Translations under genes and position numbers: made by a program
In this document: positions 21,125-30,631 of the stretch, in pieces
Layout of the letters: each line of letters starts with the position of its first letter
Position numbering within the stretch: position 1 is the first letter of the stretch
From: Nocardia asteroides
Lineage (GTDB): Bacteria > Actinomycetota > Actinomycetes > Mycobacteriales > Mycobacteriaceae
Length of the DNA: 64,000 bases
Reading direction: 5' to 3'
Assembly: GCA_019930625.1 (NCBI GenBank)
Contig: CP082844.1
Coordinates: 7,068,001-7,132,000 of the forward strand
The notes under the pieces: generated by a model
Databases searched by the model: none
What the model was told of the DNA's origin: nothing
Seen by the model: only the letters and a program-made list of their open reading frames with translations

Positions 21125-21189
21125 GGCGGATGCGTCTCCTCGTGCCGTGTTCGTTGGCACGGGGACGATGACGGCGCCCGGTGCGCCGA

Positions 21190-21352
21190 AACCGCGGTAC
21201 CACCCCGCTTGTCCGGCGTGACGAACACCGGACCTCTCATTCACGAGCTGTGACGGGCTCACCCGTTCGGTTCTACTGAGCGGCCGCCCCGCAGGCCGTG
21301 CCGCCGTTCTTCCGAAGGCTCCCCGGTGATAGCCGGATCGACGCCGTATTCA
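21190..21352 (-). ncRNA. T-box riboswitch (ileS type, translational)
   Basis: On the minus strand the leader begins GAATACGG at 21351. It has a stem I containing the isoleucine specifier ATC in GGCTATCACCGGGGAGCC, and ends with the T-box sequence GGGGTGGTACCGCGG (minus strand of 21192-21206), which pairs with the acceptor end of uncharged tRNA-Ile. There is no terminator between T-box and start codon, and the GAGGAG ribosome site follows a small GTGCC/GGCAC hairpin, so control is probably at translation initiation, as known for actinobacterial ileS. Confidence 0.92.
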
Positions 21353-21358
21353 TGTTTG

Positions 21359-21364
21359 ATTCTA
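21359..21364 (-). promoter_or_regulatory. Minus-10 box of the ileS transcript
   Basis: TAGAAT on the minus strand ends 7 nt before the first base of the T-box leader at about 21352. No convincing minus-35 at 16-18 bp was found. Confidence 0.55.
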
Positions 21365-21422
21365 GCCGCAGCGGTCAACTCAGTTTGTAAGGCAGGTCGG
21401 CGCCGGGCCGGTGCGGCCGCCT

Positions 21423-21623
21423 TCATCGTTTGGCATGACGACCAGGAGGCGGCGGGGAATCACCATCCGGACTCCGTATGGACAAGGCACTCACCAGCAA
21501 GAGCATCGCACCGACGACACACACCACGATGCAGCCCCACGCCCAGATCACCGAGCCGGTGGTGAGCGCGGCCACGAGCAGGGCGAAGCCGATCGCGGCA
21601 AGGACGAGTGTCAAGACGAGCAT
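21423..21623 (-). CDS. Small membrane protein, two predicted helices
   Basis: 66 residues: two hydrophobic segments (about 2-22 and 27-48) joined by a short TTGSVIW turn, then a polar proline-rich cytoplasmic tail ending in basic residues. ATG 21623 has GGGGG 5 nt upstream; the TTG four codons earlier would destroy that spacing. It lies 77 nt downstream of wag31 on the same strand, so it may be a late member of that operon. No family is recognised. Confidence 0.7.
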   Translation of the reverse strand: MLVLTLVLAAIGFALLVAALTTGSVIWAWGCIVVCVVGAMLLLVSALSIRSPDGDSPPPPGRHAKR

Positions 21624-21700
21624 GGTGACCCCCAAGGCATGCCGGGCGGCTCGACAGTTCCTCTAACGGTATGCGAACTGCTGTGCTGGGGCGCCGCGCG

Positions 21701-22558
21701 CTACTTGCCGCCCTTGGCGAAAGAGGCCGGCGCGAGGTTGTTGGCCGTGTTGGCGTCCGCGAAGGCTTCGCCACCGTCGACCGGCACCGCCGAGCCACGG
21801 TTCTCCAACTCCTCGAGCTGCGACTCCAGGTACGACTTCAACCGCACGCGGTACTCGCGCTCGAAGGTCTTGAGCTGCTCGATCCGGCTCTCCAGCACGC
21901 TGCGCTGCTGAGTGATGGTCGCCATGATCTCGGTGTGCTTGCGCTCGGCGTCGGCCTGCAGCGCGTCGGCCTTCTCCTTGGCCTGGCGCAGCTGGTTGTC
22001 CGAGCGGGTCTGCGCGTCCGACAGCATCGCGTCCGACTTCTGGCGGGCGTCGGCGATCATGGCCTCCGACCGCGTCCTGGCGTCTCCGACCAGTCGCTCG
22101 GAATTCGCCCGGGCATTCGACAGCAAGCTCTCCGCCTCGGCCTTGGCGTCGCTGGTCAGCCGATCCGCCATCTCCTGGGCGAGGCTGAGCACCTTGGCGG
22201 CCTGCAGGTTCGCGTCCGCGCCGGGAGCGTCCTTGGCCACCGGAGCGGCGGGCATCGGAGCGGGCGGCGCGGCGGGAACCGGCGGCTTGATCGGTTCCGG
22301 CTGGGGCGGCGGGACCTGCTGAATCGGCGCCTTCACGGTGTTCGCCATCGCCGGACCGCGGTTCTTCTTGGCATCGGCCAGTTCCGCGTCGAGTTCGGCG
22401 ACCCGCTGGCGCAGATCGGCGTTCTCCTCGATCAGACGCGAGAGCTCCTGCTCCACGAGATCCAGGAACGCGTCGACTTCATCCTCGTTGTAGCCGCGCT
22501 TCCCGATCGGCGGTTTGCTGAACGCGACGTTGTGCACATCGGCTGGGGTCAGCGGCAT
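21701..22558 (-). CDS. wag31: Polar growth and division protein Wag31/DivIVA
   Basis: 285 residues. The N-terminal DivIVA lipid-binding domain carries [21 protein letters not shown]; a first coiled coil ends near residue 70, an Ala/Pro-rich linker of about 45 residues follows, and a long C-terminal coiled coil (about 115-255) has repeated A-R-x-x-S-E/D motifs. It assembles at curved membrane of cell poles and septum, and directs peptidoglycan insertion in Mycobacteriales. It is essential in mycobacteria. The threonine phosphorylated by PknA in mycobacteria lies in the linker after the first coiled coil, where TVK occurs here. Confidence 0.96.
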   Translation of the reverse strand: MPLTPADVHNVAFSKPPIGKRGYNEDEVDAFLDLVEQELSRLIEENADLRQRVAELDAELADAKKNRGPAMANTVKAPIQQVPPPQPEPIKPPVPAAPPAPMPAAPVAKDAPGADANLQAAKVLSLAQEMADRLTSDAKAEAESLLSNARANSERLVGDARTRSEAMIADARQKSDAMLSDAQTRSDNQLRQAKEKADALQADAERKHTEIMATITQQRSVLESRIEQLKTFEREYRVRLKSYLESQLEELENRGSAVPVDGGEAFADANTANNLAPASFAKGGK

Positions 22559-22586
22559 GGAAGGATCCCTTCACGCGTCTTTTGGA

Positions 22587-22604
22587 GATCTAGCAGATCT
22601 AGCA
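22587..22604 (-). repeat. Tandem 9-bp repeat in the wag31 leader
   Basis: TGCTAGATC occurs twice without a gap on the minus strand, 29-46 nt before the wag31 ATG. Each copy contains TAGATC, which could serve as a minus-10-like element. Purpose not known. Confidence 0.4.
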
Positions 22605-22627
22605 AGCTGTCTACACGGCCCATTCTG

Positions 22628-22930
22628 TCACACCGGAGCTACCGGTTGCCCGAGCCTGCCCACGATCGACATCAGGATGAAGACGATGAAAAGCAGGACC
22701 ATTATCGACAGATCCAGGCGAATTCCGCCCAGTGACACGGGGGGTATCAACCGCCGCAGCAGTTTCACCGGAGGGTCGGTGATCGTGAAGATCACCTCCA
22801 GGACGACGACCACGACACCGGTAGGACGCCAGTCTCGGGCAAAGCTACGGATGAACTCGACGATCACCCGGCTGATCAGCAACAGCCAGAAGATGAACAG
22901 TACGAAGTACAGCACCGCGAACAAGGCCAC
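22628..22930 (-). CDS. YggT family membrane protein
   Basis: 100 residues, two to three membrane helices, with the family sequence ITDPPVKLLRRLIPP in the middle loop. YggT proteins sit beside sepF/yggS and wag31/divIVA in Gram-positive division clusters, as here. Their biochemical role is unresolved, though a link to membrane insertion or osmotic tolerance has been suggested. GTG 22930 has GAAG upstream. Confidence 0.93.
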   Translation of the reverse strand: MALFAVLYFVLFIFWLLLISRVIVEFIRSFARDWRPTGVVVVVLEVIFTITDPPVKLLRRLIPPVSLGGIRLDLSIMVLLFIVFILMSIVGRLGQPVAPV

Positions 22931-23019
22931 GACTTCACTCTGCCGTAAAAATCGCGTCGCGCAAAATGCCCGCGCCGCACAACCTGCATCCGGTCTGCTC
23001 CACCCCCCAGATCACGACC

Positions 23020-23802
23020 TTATTTCTGGTTGTAGAAGCCGGTTTCCGCGATGCGCCTGCGTTCTTCCGCTGATACGTCGACGTCCGCCGGTGAGAGCAG
23101 GAACACTTTCGTCGCCACCTTGTCGAACGACCCGCGCAGCGCGAAGGCCAGGCCCGCGGCGAAGTCGACCAGCCGCTTGGCGTCGGCGTTGCTCAGATCC
23201 ACCAGGTCCATGATCACCGGATTGCCCTCGCGGAAACGTTCGCCGATGATGCGAGCCTCGCTGTAGTCGCGCGGGCGCAGCGTCGTGATCTTGGACAAGG
23301 GGCCTCCGTCCTCGAAGATCCCGGGCCGCCGCACCGGGGCGGGCTCGGGACGCACGCGCTCCTCCAGCCTGCGCTCTTCCGCGTCGGGGTCGACGGCGAG
23401 CGCGCCACGGGTGGCGCCACGCAGCGTCGGCGCGCTCCCACCTGCCCGGAACCGACCCGACGGGGCGGAGTCGATCCGGGTGGGACGGCGGGGCGCGTCG
23501 TAGCGGTCGTCGCCGTAGGGCTCGTCGGCGTAGTCGTCGCGCCGCGACACCGAGTAACCCGCCTTGTACGGCGACTTGTAGGCAGGCTCGGGGTAGTCGA
23601 CGTCGTCGAAACGGCCTGCGCCGTACCGGTCTTCGCCGTAGCGATCGACGTAGCCGTCGCGGTCGGAGTAGTCACGGGGCCGGGGCCGGCGAGCACCTCG
23701 CTCGTCCACGCCTCGGGGGGCGCGATCGTCGACGTAGTCGTCTTCGTAATCCTCGAGCGGAACCATGCCGAAGTACGCCTTGAACTTGTGCAGCGTGCTC
23801 AT
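23020..23802 (-). CDS. sepF: Cell division protein SepF
   Basis: 260 residues. The N-terminal amphipathic helix [13 protein letters not shown] anchors to membrane. A long disordered linker rich in Asp, Arg and Tyr follows (about residues 18-165), then the SepF dimer domain with [15 protein letters not shown] and a [18 protein letters not shown] end. SepF bundles FtsZ and tethers it to the membrane, replacing FtsA, which is absent from this cluster. AAGGAAGG precedes the ATG. Confidence 0.96.
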   Translation of the reverse strand: MSTLHKFKAYFGMVPLEDYEDDYVDDRAPRGVDERGARRPRPRDYSDRDGYVDRYGEDRYGAGRFDDVDYPEPAYKSPYKAGYSVSRRDDYADEPYGDDRYDAPRRPTRIDSAPSGRFRAGGSAPTLRGATRGALAVDPDAEERRLEERVRPEPAPVRRPGIFEDGGPLSKITTLRPRDYSEARIIGERFREGNPVIMDLVDLSNADAKRLVDFAAGLAFALRGSFDKVATKVFLLSPADVDVSAEERRRIAETGFYNQK

Positions 23803-23907
23803 TGGTCGACCTTCCTTCGGCCCCGGTGGCGGCCGGGTGTTGAAGTCTTGCTCAGCCCTCTTCAGTTCCCAGCATATGTGTCGAATGTGACTGATGAGGT
23901 TTCTTTG

Positions 23908-24669
23908 CTAGCCCGAGGTTATCGGTCGTATACCCATCAAGGCGGTACCGACACGCACAACCGTCGAACCGTGTTCGATCGCGGATTCGAGATCACCCGA
24001 CATTCCCGCCGAAAGCTCCGTAGCGTCCGGATGATCGGCGAGCAACAGCGTGTGCAACATCGCAAGTCGCGCAAATGCGGCATCAGACTCCGCCCCCAAG
24101 GGCGGAATGGCCATCAGACCCGACAAACGTAATCCCGGAGCTTCCGCAATCCGTCCGGCGAGGGCGGGGAGATCGCCCGCCGCAACGCCCCCTCGGGTGG
24201 GGTCGTCATCCAGGCTCACCTGCAGCAACACGCGGACCGGTTCGGTACGATCCCCCGCCTCCAACGCGGCTGTCGCACCCGCGTCAAGAGCGGTTGCCAG
24301 CCGTTCGCTGTCTACCGAGTGAACGGTGTGCGCCCAGCGGGCGACAGCGCGTGCTTTGTTCCGCTGCAACCGCCCGATCATGTGCCAGCGGATGCCGGAG
24401 AGGTCTTCGTCACGCAGGGCCGCCACCTTGGCGGCGGCCTCCTGCTCCCGCGACTCGCCGAACTCGCGCCTGCCGATCCGATGCAGAATCGCCACATCCG
24501 AGGCGGGGAAGAATTTCGTCACCGGCAGCAGCCGCACCGACTCCGGCGACCGGCCCGCCGCGTGACATGCCGCATCGATGCGGGCGAGCAGACCCGCCAG
24601 GTTGTCCGACAGCTCGGCGGTCCGCGCCGCGAGCGCCTCGTCCACCGCGGTCTCCGCCTCGGCGCTCAT
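23908..24669 (-). CDS. YggS family pyridoxal phosphate homeostasis protein
   Basis: 253 residues, a single TIM-barrel PLP-binding protein. The PLP lysine lies in LLPVTKFFP; further motifs are HMIGRLQRNKAR and, near the end, GMSGDLESAIEHGSTVVRVGTALMG. These proteins buffer free PLP rather than catalyse a turnover reaction. Position between pgeF and sepF is conserved in actinobacterial division clusters. Confidence 0.95.
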   Translation of the reverse strand: MSAEAETAVDEALAARTAELSDNLAGLLARIDAACHAAGRSPESVRLLPVTKFFPASDVAILHRIGRREFGESREQEAAAKVAALRDEDLSGIRWHMIGRLQRNKARAVARWAHTVHSVDSERLATALDAGATAALEAGDRTEPVRVLLQVSLDDDPTRGGVAAGDLPALAGRIAEAPGLRLSGLMAIPPLGAESDAAFARLAMLHTLLLADHPDATELSAGMSGDLESAIEHGSTVVRVGTALMGIRPITSG

Positions 24670-24718
24670 GCCCGCACCCCGCCGGCGCCCGGCATCGCGC
24701 GGACGGCGCTTCGCGCGC

Positions 24719-25447
24719 TCATGCGGAAGCCTCCATCCAGATCACGCTGCCGATCCGGCCGGTCGGCGCGCCGCGACGATGGCTGAACAGGGTCTGATCC
24801 TCGATGGTGCAGCGCGGGTCGACCGCGATCGCGGCGACGCCGGCCTCGGTGAGCTGCCGGGAGATGCCCGCTCGCAGGTCCAGGCCAGGGGTGCCGCGGA
24901 CGGTGGTGGTCGCGCTGCCGGGCAGATGCGCCTCCACGTCGTCGCGCATCGCGGCCGGAACCTCGTACCGGCGACCGGACGCGGCGGGCCCGAGCAAGGC
25001 CCCGACCCGCTCCAGGCGTGCGCCGACCGACACCATCGCCTCCAGCACACGCGGCACGATGCCGATGCGTGCGCCGACCCGCCCGGCGTGCACGGCGGCG
25101 ATCACGCCCGCCGTGTCGTCGGATAGGAGGATGGGCACGCAGTCGGCGCTGAGCGCGACCAGCGCGAGCCCGGGCACGGTGGTGACGAGGGCGTCGGTGA
25201 CGGGGACCGGCTCGGCGCGCGGGCCGTCGACGATCTCCACGTTGCGGCCGTGGATCTGTTCCATCCAGACCATGCGCTCGGGCGTCAGGCCGATTCCCTC
25301 GGCCAGCCGATCGCGGTTGCGCCGCACCGCCGCCGGATCGTCGCCGACGTGGTCGCCGAGATTGAACGAGTCGTAGGGCGGCGCCGAGAAGCCTCCGGAC
25401 CTGGTCGTGGTGACCCGTCGGACAGTGATGGTCGGCGCGATAGTCAT
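24719..25447 (-). CDS. pgeF: Peptidoglycan editing factor PgeF (laccase-like domain)
   Basis: 242 residues of the YfiH/DUF152 family. The metal-binding residues are visible: histidine in MEQIHG, cysteine in LSADCVPI, histidine in AAVHAGR. The family removes L-Ser-containing muropeptide precursors (E. coli YfiH cleaves UDP-MurNAc-L-Ser) and has been associated with purine nucleoside phosphorylase activity. Start ATG 25447. It is separated from ftsZ by a strong hairpin, so it may have its own promoter. Confidence 0.92.
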   Translation of the reverse strand: MTIAPTITVRRVTTTRSGGFSAPPYDSFNLGDHVGDDPAAVRRNRDRLAEGIGLTPERMVWMEQIHGRNVEIVDGPRAEPVPVTDALVTTVPGLALVALSADCVPILLSDDTAGVIAAVHAGRVGARIGIVPRVLEAMVSVGARLERVGALLGPAASGRRYEVPAAMRDDVEAHLPGSATTTVRGTPGLDLRAGISRQLTEAGVAAIAVDPRCTIEDQTLFSHRRGAPTGRIGSVIWMEASA

Positions 25448-25617
25448 GGCCCCGAGCCTAGTGGCGCTCGGCGAAGGCCGTCGAAATCCCCAGGTAGAGG
25501 CCGGATTTTCACCCGGCCGATCGCGCTCGGCCGCTTCGCGCGCCTGCGCTCCCCCGAAATAGCTTGTCGGTCGTCACACTTCGGGACACCGCTCCCCGTG
25601 TCCCGCCCGCGCATCCC

Positions 25618-25662
25618 GGCGCGGGCCGGGATCGCTGTTCCAGCTCGGTCCCGGCCCGCGCC
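25618..25662 (-). terminator. Terminator directly after ftsZ
   Basis: A perfect 14-bp stem (GGCGCGGGCCGGGA at 25618-25631, complement at 25649-25662) with a 17-nt loop begins 19 nt past the ftsZ stop. A second, bulged stem overlaps it at 25602-25630. No T tract. It suggests that ftsZ transcripts end before pgeF. Confidence 0.8.
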
Positions 25663-25680
25663 GGAACCGTACTCCTGCGC

Positions 25681-26925
25681 TCAGCCCCTCCGCATGAACG
25701 AGGGCACGTCCACGTCGTCGTCATCGTCGCCGGCGTCCGGCGGCGTGATGTGGGACCGTGAGTTGGTCGTGACCGTCGGCTCGGCCAGCGTGCGTGCTCG
25801 TTCGGTGTCGCGGTAGCTCGGGATCGCGCCGCGGCCGGCCGTACCCGCGGTGGACGTGCTCGGCGTGCTGTCGCTGCTACGCGCGGCGATCTCACTGGCG
25901 CGGCTCTGCCCGATCTCGCCCGAGCGCGCGGTGCCGATGGTGCTGCGGCCCGACGTCTCGAAAGTGCGCCGGGCAGGCCCGCCGCCGTCGAAGCCAGCCG
26001 CGATCACGGTGACCCGCACCTCGTCCCCGAGCGAGTCATCGATCACGGTGCCGAAGATGATGTTGGCCTCGATGTGCGCGGCTTCCTGCACGAGCGACGC
26101 CGCCTCGTTGATCTCGAACAAGCCCAGGTCGGACCCGCCCGCGATCGACAGCAGCACGCCGTGCGCACCGTCCATGGACGCTTCCAGCAGCGGCGAATTG
26201 ATGGCGGACTCGGCCGCTTTCACCGAGCGGCCCTCGCCGCGCGCCGAACCGATACCCATCAGCGCGCTGCCCGCCCCGGACATCACGCTCTTGACGTCGG
26301 CGAAGTCGACGTTGATCAGGCCGGGGGTGGTGATCAGGTCGGTGATGCCCTGCACACCGTTGAGCAGCACCTCGTCGGCGGAACGGAACGCGTCCATCAG
26401 GCTCACCGCCGCGTCGCCGAGCTGCAGCAGCCGGTCGTTCGGGATGACGATCAGCGTGTCGCAGGACTCGCGCAGCAGGTTGATGCCGACCTCGGCCTGG
26501 TTCCCGCGCCGCTTGCCCTCGAAGGAGAACGGACGGGTGACCACGCCGATGGTGAGCGCGCCGAGCTTGCGCGCGATCTGCGCTACGACGGGGGCGCCAC
26601 CGGTACCGGTGCCACCGCCCTCACCCGCGGTGACGAAGACCATGTCGGCGCCCTTGAGCACCTCTTCGATCTCGTCCTTGTGGTCCTCGGCGGCCTTGCG
26701 CCCGACCTCGGGGTCGGCGCCGGCTCCCAGACCGCGGGTCAGTTCACGGCCGACGTCGAGCTTGACGTCGGCGTCGCTCATCAGCAGCGCCTGGGCGTCG
26801 GTGTTGACCGCGATGAACTCGACACCTTTGAGTCCCTGCTCGATCATCCGGTTGACGGCATTCACACCGCCGCCGCCGATACCGACGACCTTGATCACCG
26901 CAAGGTAGTTGTGCGGGGGCGTCAT
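25681..26925 (-). CDS. ftsZ: Cell division protein FtsZ
   Basis: Tubulin-like GTPase forming the division ring; 414 residues. The first GTP-binding loop [13 protein letters not shown] is near residue 17, the tubulin signature [10 protein letters not shown] near 105, and the T7 loop contains NVDFADVK. A disordered Ser/Thr/Arg linker of about 80 residues leads to the conserved tail [10 protein letters not shown], which binds SepF and FtsW in Mycobacteriales. GGAAGGCGAG precedes the ATG. The 350-nt gap upstream shows it has its own promoter region, apart from ftsQ. Confidence 0.98.
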   Translation of the reverse strand: MTPPHNYLAVIKVVGIGGGGVNAVNRMIEQGLKGVEFIAVNTDAQALLMSDADVKLDVGRELTRGLGAGADPEVGRKAAEDHKDEIEEVLKGADMVFVTAGEGGGTGTGGAPVVAQIARKLGALTIGVVTRPFSFEGKRRGNQAEVGINLLRESCDTLIVIPNDRLLQLGDAAVSLMDAFRSADEVLLNGVQGITDLITTPGLINVDFADVKSVMSGAGSALMGIGSARGEGRSVKAAESAINSPLLEASMDGAHGVLLSIAGGSDLGLFEINEAASLVQEAAHIEANIIFGTVIDDSLGDEVRVTVIAAGFDGGGPARRTFETSGRSTIGTARSGEIGQSRASEIAARSSDSTPSTSTAGTAGRGAIPSYRDTERARTLAEPTVTTNSRSHITPPDAGDDDDDVDVPSFMRRG

Positions 26926-27275
26926 GGGCTCTCGCCTTCCTTCGATCTAAAGCCTGTCGTTTTCGGATTCTCGGCACGCCGCTCGGGCCCGTTCCGCGGG
27001 TGGGGTCGCTGCGAAGAAGCGAACCGCGGTTCGGCAAACCCTAAAGCTCAACCATAGGGTTAGCGTTATGTCAAGTATCCGACTGGTGCGGAACGCTATT
27101 CGCAGCCGACGCGATACGCGCGCAGGCGCGCCGAAACGAGAGCCAGAATCTTGCGTGATCCCGCTCGTCTCGCCGCTCCACACGTCGTATGGTGAACGGT
27201 TGCCCCCCGGCCCTCTTCTCGGCGCCGGAACCACTTCCGGGCCGCCGAAAATTCCCTGGACGCAATGGGTGTGGA
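26926..27275 (-). promoter_or_regulatory. ftsQ-ftsZ intergenic region (ftsZ promoter region)
   Basis: 350 nt with no gene. On the minus strand TTGACA (27069-27074) is a perfect minus-35 and TATGGT (27051-27056) a good minus-10, but they are only 12 bp apart, so they probably belong to different promoters. A 7-bp inverted repeat AACCCTA/TAGGGTT (27037-27061) overlaps the TATGGT box and could be an operator. A CCGGAA-CCAC-TTCCGG hairpin at 27227-27242 lies just past the ftsQ stop. Confidence 0.5.
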
Positions 27276-27998
27276 TCACTTTACCGTGACCAGATTGGGA
27301 CTCGAAACATCGAACACCGTTCCGGGGCGTGTCAACAACGGCAACACGACCGCCGCCTTTCGTTCGGCGTCGTTGGTCCCGCCCCAGAGTACCGTGCGAC
27401 CGTCCTTGAGATTCAGCGAAATATCCGAAATGGACCGTGCGGCAACCTCCTCCACGAGAACCGCCAGCGCAGCAGGCACGATGGCGAGTATGGAGACCGC
27501 CGCCGCGGTCAGCGGATCGGCGCCGCCGGGATGATCGGTGATCAACTTCGGCACGCCGATAGGCGCGGTCTCCACCGCGAATTCCACGCCCTCGGCATCC
27601 AGCAGATGCGCGCCTTCCGGGCTGTCGTAGAACAACACCGGAACGCGCTCGACGACCGTCACCCGAACCGTGGACGGAAATACGCGCTGCACCCGTGCGG
27701 TGCGCACCTTCGGAATGCCCGCCACCCGCCGGGCGATCGCGCTGGTGTCGATTCGCAGCATCGAGCGCCCGGACGGGATTTCGAGCACATCTCGCACCTG
27801 TGGTTCGGGTACTGCCACCGCCCCCTCGATCCGCACGGTGCGCACCGAGAGCACCGGGGTGAACCAGGCGAGGGCACAGACCACCGTAAGAACGCACACG
27901 CCCAGCAATCCCCACAAGCGAATTCGGCGCCATTCGAGTGCGCCGAACCGATCACTGGCGCGGCGCCCGGCCGCGCGCGCCGACCCGACCCCGCGCAC
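27276..27998 (-). CDS. ftsQ: Cell division protein FtsQ
   Basis: 240 residues: a short cytoplasmic tail with Arg-rich residues, one membrane segment (about 29-50, LWGLLGVCVLTVVCALAWF), then a POTRA domain starting VRTVRIEGAVAVPEPQVRDVL and a beta domain. FtsQ scaffolds the FtsB/FtsL complex outside the membrane and links early to late divisome. The GTG start lies 6 nt after the murC stop. Confidence 0.93.
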   Translation of the reverse strand: MRGVGSARAAGRRASDRFGALEWRRIRLWGLLGVCVLTVVCALAWFTPVLSVRTVRIEGAVAVPEPQVRDVLEIPSGRSMLRIDTSAIARRVAGIPKVRTARVQRVFPSTVRVTVVERVPVLFYDSPEGAHLLDAEGVEFAVETAPIGVPKLITDHPGGADPLTAAAVSILAIVPAALAVLVEEVAARSISDISLNLKDGRTVLWGGTNDAERKAAVVLPLLTRPGTVFDVSSPNLVTVK

Positions 27999-28004
27999 GC
28001 CGGG

Positions 28005-29522
28005 TCACCGTCCGTGCTGGGGACGCGCCCGTAATCCGTCGAGAATTTGGCTGCCCAGCATCGTCACGTCGCCCGCGCCCATGGTGATCACCACGTCGCC
28101 CGGCAACGCCAACCCGGCGACCTGGCGCCCGACCCGGGACATATCCGGTTGATAGTGCACCGGTTTCGTCACCGACTGCGCGACCAGCGCGCCGTTCACG
28201 CCGGGCAGCGGCTTCTCCCGCGCGCCGTAGACGTCGAGCACGACGACCTCGTCGGCCAGGCTGAGCGCGGCGCCGAAGTCCGCGGCGAAGGTCGCGGTCC
28301 GGCTGTAGAGGTGCGGCTGGAAGACCACGATGACCCGTCCCTGCCTGGAGCGGGCGCCGTCGCGGGCCTCCTGCTGAACCAGTTCGGCGGCGGCGCCGAG
28401 CACGGCGCGCACCTCCGTCGGGTGGTGGGCGTAATCGTCGAAGACGCGCACGCCGTTCTCCCGTCCGGCGAACTGGAACCGGCGGTGCACACCCCCGAAC
28501 CCCTCCAGGCCCTGAATGATCTCACCCATATCGGCGCCGGTGGCGTGGGCGGCCAGCAGCGCTCCGAGCGCGTTCAGCGCCATGTGCCTGCCCGGTACCG
28601 ACAGGCGCAGCGTGCGCGGCGCGGCCTCGTCGGCGAGCTGGAATTGCACGATCCCGCCGACGTCGCGCGGCTCCCAGCTGTGCAACCGCGCGCCCACCGG
28701 GACCGGCGCGTCCGCGAGGTCTCCGGAGCCGTAGCCGAGAACGCGGACCTCGCGCCGCGCCAAACGCTCGCCGACCCGCTCGGCCAGCGCGCGCGAGCCC
28801 GGATCGTCCAGGCACACCACCAGCAGGCCCCCCGCGGCGACCCGGTCGGCGAAGTCGTCGAATACCTGCACGTAGGCCTCATCGGATCCGAAGAAATCCA
28901 GGTGGTCGGACTCGATATTGGTGACAACGGCGACGTCCGGGTCGTACTGCAGCAGTGAGCCGTCGCTCTCGTCGGCCTCCGCCACGAAGATGTCGCCGGT
29001 GCCGTGGTGGGCGTTGGTGCCCGCCTCGTTCAGTTCGCCGCCGACCGCGAACGACGGGTCGAACCCGCAGTGCTGCAACGACACGATGAGCATCGAGGTG
29101 GTGGAAGTCTTGCCGTGCGTACCGGAGACCAGCAGCGTCCGATGCCCCCGCATCAGCGACGCCAGCACCGTGGGCCGCAGCAGCACCGGGATGTCGCGAC
29201 GGTTGGCCTCGACGAGTTCCGGATTGGTCTTCGGGATGGCCGCGTACGTGGTGACCACCGCGGTCGGGCCGCCGGGGAGCAGGTCCAAGGCGGTGGCGTC
29301 GTGCCCGATCCGCACCTGCGCGCCCCGAGCCCGCAGGGCGAGCACGCCCCGGCTCTCCTTCGCGTCCGACCCCGACACCGCGCCGCCGCGAGCGAGCAGG
29401 ATCCGGGCGATGCCGGACATACCGGCCCCGCCGATCCCGACCATGTGCACGCGTTCGAGTTCCGGGGGCAGCCCGCTGTGTTCGGTGTCCGGTCCCGCCT
29501 GGTCTGCCGTGGTGTCGCTCAT
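28005..29522 (-). CDS. murC: UDP-N-acetylmuramate--L-alanine ligase
   Basis: Adds L-Ala to UDP-MurNAc, the first peptide ligation of peptidoglycan synthesis. 505 residues with the three Mur-ligase domains: Rossmann UDP-binding start [17 protein letters not shown]-binding [11 protein letters not shown] near residue 130, and the C-terminal substrate domain with [11 protein letters not shown]. Its start overlaps the murG stop by 4 nt. Confidence 0.98.
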   Translation of the reverse strand: MSDTTADQAGPDTEHSGLPPELERVHMVGIGGAGMSGIARILLARGGAVSGSDAKESRGVLALRARGAQVRIGHDATALDLLPGGPTAVVTTYAAIPKTNPELVEANRRDIPVLLRPTVLASLMRGHRTLLVSGTHGKTSTTSMLIVSLQHCGFDPSFAVGGELNEAGTNAHHGTGDIFVAEADESDGSLLQYDPDVAVVTNIESDHLDFFGSDEAYVQVFDDFADRVAAGGLLVVCLDDPGSRALAERVGERLARREVRVLGYGSGDLADAPVPVGARLHSWEPRDVGGIVQFQLADEAAPRTLRLSVPGRHMALNALGALLAAHATGADMGEIIQGLEGFGGVHRRFQFAGRENGVRVFDDYAHHPTEVRAVLGAAAELVQQEARDGARSRQGRVIVVFQPHLYSRTATFAADFGAALSLADEVVVLDVYGAREKPLPGVNGALVAQSVTKPVHYQPDMSRVGRQVAGLALPGDVVITMGAGDVTMLGSQILDGLRARPQHGR

Positions 29523-30631
29523 CGGCGCGCCACCGCCGCCGCGATCCGCGCCACCTCGTCGGCGGCGTCACGGTGCCCGGCGCCTGCGGCGGCCCGGCCC
29601 ATCTCGGTCAGCCGTGCGGAGTCCATGAGCAGCCCAATCACCTCATCGATCACGTATTTCGGCGTCAACTCGGAATCGGGGACAATTCTGCCACCGCCCT
29701 GGCGCACCACGGGCCGGGCGTTGAGTTCCTGCTCCCCGTTGCCGTGTGGCAGCGGCACGTAGAAGGCGGGCAGCCCGACCGCGGACACCTCCGCGACGGT
29801 CATCGCGCCCGATCGGCAGACCACTGCGTCGGCGGCCGCGTAGGCGAGGTCCATCCGGGACAGGTACGGCACCGCGAGGTAACGAGCGCCGTCCCGGCCG
29901 CCCGCGGCGGAGTCGCCCAGGTCGAGGATGTTCTTGGGTCCGTGCGCGTGCAGCACCGAAATCCCGGCGGCGGCGAGCTGGGGTGCGGCTCCCGACACCG
30001 CCTCGTTCAGGGTGCGCGCTCCCTGCGACCCGCCGAAGACCAGCAACACCGGCCCTTCGGGTGGGAGGCCGAAGTGCGCCCGCGCCTCGGTGCGCAGTGC
30101 GGCGCGGTCCAGTCCGGTGATCGATGCGCGCACCGGAATGCCCACCACCTGCGCGTTCGGCAGGCCCGAGTCCGGGACCGCCGCCAGCACCCGCGCCGCG
30201 CGGCGGGCGCCGACCTTGTTCGCGATGCCCGCCTTGGCGTTCGCCTCGTGTACCACCACCGGGACCGGGCGCCTGCGGCGCAGCACGCCCGCCCCCGCGG
30301 CGAGATACGCCGGAAGCGCCACGTACCCGCCGAAACCGATGATCACGTCGGCCTCGACCGCATCGATGACGGCGCGGGTGGCGGCCACCGAGGCCCGGAC
30401 CCGTCCAGGCAGCCGCAGCAGATCCATGGTGGGTTTGCGCGGCAACGGGACCGGAGGGATGAGCTCGAGCGGATAGCCGCGTTCGGGAACCAAGCGGGTC
30501 TCCAGCCCGCGCTCGGTGCCCAGCGCCGTCACCCGGATCGAATCGTCGAGCCGCCGCAACGCGTCCGCCACCGCCAGTGCCGGTTCGATGTGGCCCGCCG
30601 TGCCGCCGCCCGCGACGATTACCGAGATCAC
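29519..30631 (-). CDS. murG: UDP-GlcNAc transferase MurG
   Basis: Transfers GlcNAc from UDP-GlcNAc to lipid I, making lipid II at the inner membrane face. 370 residues, GT-B fold: the N-terminal glycine loop [27 protein letters not shown], and the C-terminal donor site with [12 protein letters not shown] and [10 protein letters not shown]. Four-nt ATGA overlaps join it to ftsW and murC. Confidence 0.98.
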   Translation of the reverse strand: MISVIVAGGGTAGHIEPALAVADALRRLDDSIRVTALGTERGLETRLVPERGYPLELIPPVPLPRKPTMDLLRLPGRVRASVAATRAVIDAVEADVIIGFGGYVALPAYLAAGAGVLRRRRPVPVVVHEANAKAGIANKVGARRAARVLAAVPDSGLPNAQVVGIPVRASITGLDRAALRTEARAHFGLPPEGPVLLVFGGSQGARTLNEAVSGAAPQLAAAGISVLHAHGPKNILDLGDSAAGGRDGARYLAVPYLSRMDLAYAAADAVVCRSGAMTVAEVSAVGLPAFYVPLPHGNGEQELNARPVVRQGGGRIVPDSELTPKYVIDEVIGLLMDSARLTEMGRAAAGAGHRDAADEVARIAAAVARR

